This document shows, one piece after another, positions 54,280 to 64,000 of a stretch of DNA of 64,000 bases; the first letter of the stretch is position 1; every line of letters starts with the position of its first letter. The notes under the pieces are model-generated. The model made no database searches. It saw only the letters and a list, made by a program, of their open reading frames with translations, and was not told the DNA's origin. Position numbers and translations under genes: made by a program. The stretch is from Arion vulgaris (lineage: Eukaryota > Mollusca > Gastropoda > Stylommatophora > Arionidae): contig CM036753.1 of assembly GCA_020796225.1 (NCBI GenBank), forward strand, positions 76,373,865 through 76,437,864, written 5' to 3'.

Positions 54280-57200
54280 TCTACAATCAATGTTCTTGAG
54301 CTGGAGTCAATTCAGAACGCTTACCATTACGCTAATCGTCCAACTGACATAGTTCTTAGTTCATATGTAAGTTCTTGACTGAGTCAATTGAGAACGCTTC
54401 ACGCATTACAATCCTTCCAACTGACATATTCTTAGTTCATATGTAATTTTGAACATTTAGTCAATTGAGAACGCTTGCATTACGCTAATCCTCCAACTGA
54501 CATGTTCTTCAGTTCATATGAAGTTTTTTGAGCTGAGTCAATCGAAACGCTTACGCATTACGCTAATCCGTCCAACTGACATAAATTCTTAGTTCATTAG
54601 TTCTGAGCTGAGTCAATTGAGAACGCTTCACCATTACGCTAATCTCGTCCAACTGACATAGTTCTTATTCATATCTAAGTTCTGAGCTGGAGTTCAATCT
54701 GAGCAATTCTTCACCATTACGCTAATCCGTCCAACTGACATATTCTTCATTCATATGTAAGTTCTTTGAGCTGTCAATTTCAGAACCTTACGCATTACGC
54801 TAAATCCGTCCAACTGACATATCTTCATTCACTATGTAATCTGAGCTGATCAATTAGAACGCTTACGCATTACGCTAATCTCACACACTGACAATAGTTC
54901 TAGTTCATATCTAAGTTCTGACTGGAGTCAATTGGAGCAACGCTTACGCATTACGCTAATCCGTCCAACTGACATAGTTCTTAGTTCATATGTAAGTTCT
55001 TGAGCTGGAGTCAATTGGAGAACGCTTACGCATTACGCTAATCCGTCCAACTGACATAGTTCTTAGTTCATATGTAAGTTCTTGAGCTGGAGTCAATTGG
55101 AGAACGCTTACGCATTACGCTAATCCGTCCAACTGACATAGTTCTTAGTTCATATGTAAGTTCTTGAGCTGGAGTCAATTGGAGAACGCTTACGCATTAC
55201 GCTAATCCGTCCAACTGACATAGTTCTTAGTTCATATGTAAGTTCTTGAGCTGGAGTCAATTGGAGAACGCTTACGCATTACGCTAATCCGTCCAACTGA
55301 CATAGTTCTTAGTTCATATGTAAGTTCTTGAGCTGGAGTCAATTGGAGAACGCTTACGCATTACGCTAATCCGTCCAACTGACATAGTTCTTAGTTCATA
55401 TGTAAGTTCTTGAGCTGGAGTCAATTGGAGAACGCTTACGAATTACGCTAATCCGTCCAACTGACATAGTTCTTAGTTCATATGTAAGTTCTTGAGCTGG
55501 AGTCAATTGGAGAACGCTTACGCATTACGCTAATCCGTCCAACTGACATAGTTCTTAGTTCATATGTAAGTTCTTGAGCTGGAGTCAATTGGAGAACGCT
55601 TACGCATTACGCTAATCCGTCCAACTGACATAGTTCTTAGTTCATATGTAAGTTCTTGAGCTGGAGTCAATTGGAGAACGCTTACGCATTACGCTAATCC
55701 GTCCAACTGACATAGTTCTTAGTTCATATGTAAGTTCTTGAGCTGGAGTCAATTGGAGAACGCTTACGCATTACGCTAATCCGTCCAACTGACATAGTTC
55801 TTAGTTCATATGTAAGTTCTTGAGCTGGAGTCAATTGGAGAACGCTTACGCATTACGCTAATCCGTCCAACTGACATAGTTCTTAGTTCATATGTAAGTT
55901 CTTGAGCTGGAGTCAATTGGAGAACGCTTACGCATTACGCTAATCCGTCCAACTGACATAGTTCTTAGTTCATATGTAAGTTCTTGAGCTGGAGTCAATT
56001 GGAGAACGCTTACGCATTACGCTAATCCGTCCAACTGACATAGTTCTTAGTTCATATGTAAGTTCTGAGCTGAGTCAACTTGAGAAGCTTACGCATACGC
56101 TAATCCGTCCAACTGACATAGTTCTTAGTCATATGTGAATTCTTGAGCTGGTCAATTGAGAACGCTTACGCATACGCTAATCCGTCCAACTGACATTTCT
56201 AGTTCATATGTAAGTTCTTGAGTGAGTCAATTGAGAACGCTTACGCATTTACGCAATCCGTCCAACTGACATAGTTCTTAGTTCAATGAAGTTCTTGAGC
56301 TGGAGTCAATTGGAGCAACGTTTACAAGATTTACGCTAATCGTCCAAGTAAGAACATAGTTCTGACATAGTTCAATTATGAAGTTCTTGAGCTGGAGTCA
56401 ATTGGAGAACGCTTACGCATTACGCTAATCCGTCCAACTGACATGTTCTAGTTCATATGTAGTTCTTGAGCTGAGTCAATTGAGAACGCTACGCATTACG
56501 CTAATCCGTCCAACTGATAGTTCTTAGTTCATATGTGTTCTTGAGCTGAGTCAATTGGAGAACGCTTACATTACGCTAATCCGTCCAATGACATAGTTCT
56601 TAGTTCATATGTGTTCTTGAGCTGGAGTCAATTGAGAACGCTTACGCATTACGCTAATCCGTCAACTGACATAGTTCTTAGTTCATTGTAGAGATATCTT
56701 GAGCTGGGTCAATTGGAAACGACTTAGCATTACGCTGATATCCGTCCAACTGACATAGTTCTAGTTCATATGTAAGTTCTTGAGCTGAGTCAATTGGAGA
56801 ACGCTTACGCATTACGCTAATCCGTCCAACTGACATAGTTCTTAGTTCATATGTAAGTTCTTGAGCTGGAGTCAATTGAGAACGCTTACATTAGCTAATC
56901 CGTCCAACTGACATAGTTCTTTAGTTCACTATGTAAGTTCTGAGCTGAGTCACATTGGAGAACGCTTACGCATTACGCTAATCCGTCAACTGACATAGTT
57001 CTTGTTCATATCTAAGTTCTTGAGCTGAGTCAATTGAGCAACGCTTAGCATTACGCTAATCCGTCCAATGACATAGTTCTTAGTTCATATGTAGTTCTTG
57101 AGCTGGAGTCAATTGAGAACGCTTACGCATTACGCTAATCCGTCCAACTGACATAGTTCTTAGTTCATATGTAAGTTCTTGAGCTGAGTCAATTGGAGAA

Positions 57201-60200
57201 CGCTACGCATTACGCTAATCCGTCCAACTGACATAGTTCTTAGTTCATATGTAAGTTCTTGAGCTGGAGTCAATTGGAGAACGCTTACGCATTACGCTAA
57301 TCCGTCCAACTGACATAGTTCTTAGTTCATATGTAAGTTCTTGAGCTGGAGTCAATTGGAGAACGCTTACGCATTACGCTAATCCGTCCAACTGACATAG
57401 TTCTTAGTTCATATGTAAGTTCTTGAGCTGGAGTCAATTGGAGAACGCTTACGCATTACGCTAATCCGTCCAACTGACATAGTTCTTAGTTCATATGTAA
57501 GTTCTTGAGCTGAGTCAATTGAGAACGCTTACGCATTACGCTAATCCGTCCAACTGACATAGTTCTTAGTTCATATGTAAGTTCTTGAGCTGGAGTCAAT
57601 TGGAGAACGCTTACGCATTACGCTAATCCGTCCAACTGACATAGTTCTTAGTTCATATGTAAGTTCTTGAGCTGGAGTCAATTGGAGAACGCTTACGCAT
57701 TACGCTAATCCGTCCAACTGACATAGTTCTTAGTTCATATGTAAGTTCTTGAGCTGAGTCAATTGGAGAACGCTTACGCATTACGCTAATCCGTCCAACT
57801 GACATAGTTCTTAGTTCATATGTAAGTTCTTGAGCTGAGTCAATTGAGAACGCTTACGCATTACGCTAATCCGTCCAACTGACATAGTTCTTAGTTCATA
57901 TGTAAGTTCTTGAGCTGGAGTCAATTGGAGAACGCTTACGCATTACGCTAATCCGTCCAACTGACATAGTTCTTAGTTCATATGTAAGTTCTTGAGCTGG
58001 AGTCAATTGGAGAACGCTTACGCATTACGCTAATCCGTCCAACTGACATAGTTCTTAGTTCATATGTAAGTTCTTGAGCTGGAGTCAATTGGAGAACGCT
58101 TACGCATTACGCTAATCCGTCCAACTGACATAGTTCTTAGTTCATATGTAAGTTCTTGAGCTGGAGTCAATTGGAGAACGCTTACGCATTACGCTAATCC
58201 GTCCAACTGACATAGTTCTTAGTTCATATGTAAGTTCTTGAGCTGGAGTCAATTGGAGAACGCTTACGCATTACGCTAATCCGTCCAACTGACATAGTTC
58301 TTAGTTCATATGTAAGTTCTTGAGCTGGAGTCAATTGGAGAACGCTTACGCATTACGCTAATCCGTCCAACTGACATAGTTCTTAGTTCATATGTAAGTT
58401 CTTGAGCTGGAGTCAATTGGAGAACGCTTACGCATTACGCTAATCCGTCCAACTGACATAGTTCTTAGTTCATATGTAAGTTCTTGAGCTGGAGTCAATT
58501 GGAGAACGCTTACGCATTACGCTAATCCGTCCAACTGACATAGTTCTTAGTTCATATGTAAGTTCTTGAGCTGGAGTCAATTGGAGAACGCTTACGCATT
58601 ACGCTAATCCGTCCAACTGACATAGTTCTTAGTTCATATGTAAGTTCTTGAGCTGGAGTCAATTGGAGAACGCTTACGCATTACGCTAATCCGTCCAACT
58701 GACATAGTTCTTAGTTCATATGTAAGTTCTTGAGCTGGAGTCAATTGGAGAACGCTTACGCATTACGCTAATCCGTCCAACTGACATAGTTCTTAGTTCA
58801 TATGTAAGTTCTTGAGCTGGAGTCAATTGGAGAACGCTTACGCATTACGCTAATCCGTCCAACTGACATAGTTCTTAGTTCATATGTAAGTTCTTGAGCT
58901 GGAGTCAATTGGAGAACGCTTACGCATTACGCTAATCCGTCCAACTGACATAGTTCTTAGTTCATATGTAAGTTCTTGAGCTGGAGTCAATTGGAGAACG
59001 CTTACGCATTACGCTAATCCGTCCAACTGACATAGTTCTTAGTTCATATGTAAGTTCTTGAGCTGGAGTCAATTGGAGAACGCTTACGCATTACGCTAAT
59101 CCGTCCAACTGACATAGTTCTTAGTTCATATGTAAGTTCTTGAGCTGGAGTCAATTGGAGAACGCTTACGCATTACGCTAATCCGTCCAACTGACATAGT
59201 TCTTAGTTCATATGTAAGTTCTTGAGCTGGAGTCAATTGGAGAACGCTTACGCATTACGCTAATCCGTCCAACTGACATAGTTCTTAGTTCATATGTAAG
59301 TTCTTGAGCTGGAGTCAATTGGAGAACGCTTACGCATTACGCTAATCCGTCCAACTGACATAGTTCTTAGTTCATATGTAAGTTCTTGAGCTGGAGTCAA
59401 TTGGAGAACGCTTACGCATTACGCTAATCCGTCCAACTGACATAGTTCTTAGTTCATATGTAAGTTCTTGAGCTGGAGTCAGTTGGAGAACACTTACGCA
59501 TTACGCTAATCCGTCCAACTGACATAGTTCTTAGTTCATATGTAAGTTCTTGAGCTGGAGTCAATTGGAGAACGCTTACGCATTACGCTAATCCGTCCAA
59601 CTGACATAGTTCTTAGTTCATATGTAAGTTCTTGAGCTGGAGTCAATTGGAGAACGCTTACGCATTACGCTAATCCGTCCAACTGACATAGTTCTTAGTT
59701 CATATGTAAGTTCTTGAGCTGGAGTCAATTGGAGAACGCTTACGCATTACGCTAATCCGTCCAACTGACATAGTTCTTAGTTCATATGTAAGTTCTTGAG
59801 CTGGAGTCAATTGGAGAACGCTTACGCATTACGCTAATCCGTCCAACTGACATAGTTCTTAGTTCATATGTAAGTTCTTGAGCTGGAGTCAATTGGAGAA
59901 CGCTTACGCATTACGCTAATCCGTCCAACTGACATAGTTCTTAGTTCATATGTAAGTTCTTGAGCTGGAGTCAATTGGAGAACGCTTACGCATTACGCTA
60001 ATCCGTCCAACTGACATAGTTCTTAGTTCATATGTAAGTTCTTGAGCTGGAGTCAATTGGAGAACGCTTACGCATTACGCTAATCCGTCCAACTGACATA
60101 GTTCTTAGTTCATATGTAAGTTCTTGAGCTGGAGTCAATTGGAGAACGCTTACGCATTACGCTAATCCGTCCAACTGACATAGTTCTTACTTCATATGTA

Positions 60201-60605
60201 AGTTCTTGAGCTGAGTCAATTGGAGAACGCTTACGCATTACGCTAATCCGTCCAACTGACATAGTTCTTAGTTCATATGTAAGTTCTTGAGCTGGAGTCA
60301 ATTGGAGAACGCTTACGCATTACGCTAATCCGTCCAACTGACATAGTTCTTAGTTCATATGTAAGTTCTTGAGCTGGAGTCAATTGGAGAACGCTTACGC
60401 ATTACGCTAATCCGTAAACTGACATAGTTCTTAGTTCATATGTAAGTTCTTGAGCTGAGTCAATTGGAGAAGCTACGCATTACGCTCAATCCGTCCAACT
60501 GACATAGTTCTTAAGTTCATATGAAGTTCTGACTGGAGTCAATTGAGAACGCTTACGCATTAGCCTAATCCGTCCAACTGACATAGTTGTTAGTCATATG
60601 TAGAG
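54280..60605. repeat. 82-bp satellite-like array, about 77 units
   Basis: The unit contains AGTTCTTAGTTCATATGTAA, GTTCTTGAGCTGGAGTCAAT, TGGAGAACGCTTACGCATTA and CGCTAATCCGTCCAACTGAC. Long runs (about 54960-56050 and 57240-60400) are almost perfectly homogeneous at exactly 82 bp; blocks at 54280-54960, 56050-57120 and 60400-60605 carry many single-base and short deletions. Minus-strand open frames (M-T-P-A-Q-E-L-T-Y-E-L) are repeat artefacts. Confidence 0.97.
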
Positions 60606-61470
60606 TTTCAACTTTACTGCAACGGGTCACCCCATAATTGCTCCGTTCCTGATGCCAACAGAAAATCACAATACAGATACAATTTAGCCAGTATACTGAA
60701 TGAATGTCTAGGAGGCTAAGAAAACTATTTATCGCAAAAAACCCACTGACATACAATAAGATACTAATGTAGCGAGTAAACTGTATTGGACGTTTGGAGG
60801 CAGCTAAGAAACTATTGTATCGAACAACAAGCAAAAAACTGCTGATCTTGATGAAAATTGTTGAATGCGGAAAATATGTTGATGTTTAAAAGAATTTGTT
60901 TAAAAATATAAAAAAATTAAAGAGACTATTTTCCTGACAATACAAAGTTTAGAAACGATCTCATTATATCATGCAAGTTCAACTTGAAGGTGCACATAAC
61001 AGTGCTAATTTTATATTTAATGGATTTACCATATTCGTATGATGTGCTTCTAGTAAAAATAAAAAAATTCCACTTGACAAGGTACCAATTAGGTGGAAAT
61101 ATCTATAGAGTTCACTTAGTGCTCTCTACCGTTTTTCGACTGGGATCTAATTGGATGCTCACGGGAGCACAGGCAGGAGTTCAATTTTGATTACATACTA
61201 ACAGTTGAAGAACATATCCTAATTCTCGCGTGGAATATCAAGCACGAGTGGGTTGGTTATTAGATGAACAATCTAAAGAATTATGACCGCTTTTCCAGAT
61301 GATCGGTTTTTTTCTGGTACTGCGGTGATCTGTTTTTTTTTCCATTCCTGCGTCTTAGTTCTTGAAGAGAAGAATAAGAATCTGATTGACAAATGTGCGT
61401 ACTATGTCTGTTGTAACGCACTTTATCAAGTTCCAGTGATTTAGCTGCCTTTTAAAATATTAAGTTATGT
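60606..61470. other. AT-rich spacer after the satellite
   Basis: No gene or repeat family recognised; a minus-strand frame of 89 codons (60565-60834) is hydrophobic and starts within satellite sequence. Confidence 0.45.
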
Positions 61471-61700
61471 CTTTTATTGACTGATTTATTGATTGATAGG
61501 ACGATCATCATTGTAGTAAAGGGACTCACCATGTGTGCTTTGATCTCTTTCTTAGACAGGCAGATCTCAGTGGTAGTGCACGGACTCCGTATCACTGGCG
61601 AGGGACTGTGTCTTTTATTAAGAAGATTAAATAAAAGTAGATCAACCATCTCATTAAAAATTTGATTATCTTCTATATCCACTTATTCTGTGTGGCAAAG
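61471..61700 (-). mobile_element. SINE family H, copy 3 (tail portion)
   Basis: GATTGATAGGACGATCATCA, ACTCACCATGTGTGCTTTGA and AGATCTCAGTGGTAGTGCAC match the tails of copies at 1.8 and 13.4 kb. The tRNA-like head is not present. Confidence 0.75.
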
Positions 61701-61945
61701 TGTTAAGCATTAGTTCACATTGTTGGGCCAAGTTACTCTCAGAGGTTACTAGGCGTGAGCCCATGTTGTCGTAGTATTACTCTGATGCTTCTCTGTCCAT
61801 CTATCTTGACTTTTCTCTTGCTCTCAGATTAGGCATTCTACTGGTGAAGGTTTAAAGTGATAGTTGGCGGGGCGATATTCTGTTAAGATGTACGAACTAT
61901 TTTTGTTTCACTCTTTTCTTATATTTGATGGTAGAGTTCCTTCGT
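61701..61945. other. Spacer without recognised feature
   Basis: No gene recognised. Confidence 0.4.
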
Positions 61946-62215
61946 ACAATCCGCTTTGATGCCCGTGCTCTTTCTTGTCTCTCTGTCTCTAATGTTGACA
62001 ATTTCTCTAAAACCCCATCTCACACTCTGTACGTTCTCTATATTGAGTTCTTAAATGTTTGATGTTTTCGTTATCATAATCCAATAATTTGTCCCGAGCA
62101 GATCTTTGCCATCCTAATATTTCTTCTGAATTTCTCTCCCTCATAGACCAGAAGTCCCAATCTGCTACTATCATGCTCAAGTCACCAGTCAAACCCTGAA
62201 TCCATTTTCATCGTA
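61946..62215 (-). mobile_element. LINE tail fragment
   Basis: Minus frame: D-F-W-S-M-R-E-R-N-S-E-E-I-L-G-W-Q-R-S-A-R-D-K-L-L, corresponding to the E-R-E-K-F-R-R-T-V-G-V tail at 51.2 kb, then E-R-T-E-C-E-M-G-F. Confidence 0.65.
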
Positions 62216-62269
62216 GTTTTCATCTTCTCTTCTTTGCATGATGCTTTCTTCCATAATGGTATTCTAATC

Positions 62270-64000
62270 GTTTTTATATGTGAAACATCATTTTCATTAT
62301 GTTTGTATCATCACACATAAAATACACATTTTCTCATTATTTATCATCACATACATTTCAAGTTATCAATACTAATTTTCTCATTATGTTTGTAGTATCA
62401 TCACACATAAAAATAACATTCATTTTTCTCATTATAGTTTTGTATCATCACACATAAAAAACTTACATTTTCTCATTATGTTTTGTATCATCACACATAA
62501 AATAACACATTTTCTCATTATGTTTGTATCATCACACATAAAAATAACATTTTCTCATTATGTTTTGTATCATCACACATAAAAAACACTTACATTTTCT
62601 CATTATGTTTTGTATCATCACACATAAAAAACACATTTTCTCATTATGTTTTGTATCATCACACATAAAAAAATACTTACATTTTCTCATTATGTTTGTA
62701 TCATCACATAAAAAGCTTACATTTTCTCATTATGTTTTGTATCATCACAATAAAAAAACTTACATTTTCTCATTATGTTTTGTATCATCACACATAAAAT
62801 AACACTTACATTTTCTCATTATGTTTTGTATCATCACACATAAAAAAATACTTACATTTTCTCATTATGTTTTGTATCATCACACATAAAAAACACTTAC
62901 ATTTTCTCATTATGTTTTGTATCATCACACATAAAAAAATACTTACATTTTCTCATTATGTTTTGTATCATCACACATAAAATAACTACTTTCTATATTT
63001 TCTCATTATGTTTTGTATCATCACACATAAAATAATCACTTACATTTTTCATTATGTTTTGTATCATCACACATAAAATAACACTTACATTTTCTCATTA
63101 TGTTTTGTATCATCACACATAAAAAACACTTACATTTTCTCATTATGTTTTGTATCATACACATAAAAATACTTTCATTTTCTCATTATGTTTTGTATCA
63201 TCACACATAAAATAACACATTTTCTCATTATGTTTTGTATCATCACACATAAAAAACACTTACATTTTCTCATTATGTTTTGTATCATCAAACATAAAAT
63301 AACACATTTTCTCATTATGTTTTGTATCATGACACATAAAAAAACACTTACATTTTCTCATTATGTTTTGTATCATCACACATAAAAAACACTTACATTT
63401 TCTCATTATGTTTTGTATCATCACACATAAAATAACACATTTTCTCATTATGTTTTGTATTATCCACATAAAAAACACTTACATTTTCTCATTATGTTTT
63501 GTATCATCACACATAAAATAACACATTTTCTCATTATGTTTTGTATCATCACACATAAAAACATACTTACATTTTCTCATTATGTTTTGTATCATCACAC
63601 ATAAAATAACACATTTTCTCATTATGTTTTGTATCATCACACATAAAAACATACTTACATTTTCTCATTATGTTTTGTATCATCACACATAAAAACATAC
63701 TTACATTTTCTCATTATGTTTTGTATCATCACACATAAAAACACATTTTCTCATTATGTTTTGTATCATCACACATAAAAAACACTTACATTTTATCATT
63801 ATGTTTTGTATCATCACACATAAAATAACACATTTTCTCATTATGTTTTGTATCATCACACATAAAAAAACACTTACATTTTCTCATTATGTTTTGTATC
63901 ATCACACATAAAAAACACTTACATTTTCTCATTATGTTTTGTATCATCACACATAAAATAACACATTTTCTCATTATGTTTTGTATCATCACACATAAAA
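62270..64000. repeat. Minisatellite, 44/49-bp alternating unit, open at the window end
   Basis: About 38 units built on TTTTCTCATTATGTTTTGTA then TCATCACACATAAAA, linked either by ATAACACA or by AAACACTTACA. Short and long spacers alternate irregularly. Left units (62270-62560) are the most diverged. The array reaches the last base. Confidence 0.96.

Noticed and set aside
52392..54352. Two overlapping ~620-codon open frames rich in Ile-His-Pro-Ser-Thr
   Set aside because: Both arise from a stop-free 28-bp tandem repeat read in two forward frames; no splice, promoter or codon signal supports a protein.
54280..60605. Centromeric satellite
   Set aside because: The unit is homogeneous, but 6 kb in a single interstitial block does not establish a centromere; only k-mer abundance or cytology could.

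Overview
This window looks like metazoan nuclear DNA, AT-rich and gene-poor, most likely from a mollusc and plausibly a pulmonate freshwater snail. Three things support this: (1) one spliced coding exon reads as the N-terminal part of an ARID3/dead ringer (retained)-type transcription factor; (2) the DNA is dominated by tRNA-derived SINEs, decayed LINE 3' ends, Helitrons, hAT and Tc1/mariner remnants, and minisatellites; (3) a near-complete SPIN-type hAT element is present, a horizontally transferred family reported outside vertebrates from a triatomine bug and from the pond snail Lymnaea stagnalis. The species cannot be fixed from the sequence alone.

Layout. 1-9.8 kb: LINE tails, minisatellites, a 165-bp hAT MITE, a SINE inserted in a minisatellite, SPIN, and a deletion-rich second copy of the SPIN-bearing segment. 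It continues with a 5'-inverted LINE insertion and more SINE/LINE copies. 10-17.9 kb: a 42-bp minisatellite, a 46-bp minisatellite grown from the head of a tRNA-SINE, a Helitron carrying a 39-bp tandem repeat, and a SINE nested in another SINE. 18.37-19.24 kb: the ARID3-like exon, ending at a tandem splice donor just inside the ARID domain; no downstream ARID exon was found, so the rest of the window is probably a long intron plus, possibly, intergenic DNA. 19.3-45 kb: mostly decayed transposable elements (a ~1.7-kb Tc1/IS630-type element with terminal inverted repeats, an RNase H-bearing LINE fragment, short Helitrons, hAT elements with nested SINEs). 45-47.3 kb: two abutting minisatellites (23 bp and 15-16 bp) ending at a SINE. 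47.5-52.4 kb: LINEs, hAT and SINEs. 52.4-60.6 kb: a (CCAT)n tract leading into a 28-bp minisatellite and then about 6.3 kb of an 82-bp satellite. 62.27 kb to the end: a 44/49-bp minisatellite that runs off the window.

The only host gene supported is the ARID3-like one. All other open frames are either TE-derived or stop-free tandem repeats. A recurring theme is the association of SINEs with minisatellites: SINEs sit inside arrays, and in one clear case a SINE promoter head has itself become an array. Several arrays contain blocks of near-identical units next to indel-ridden units, which may reflect uneven assembly consensus quality rather than biology.
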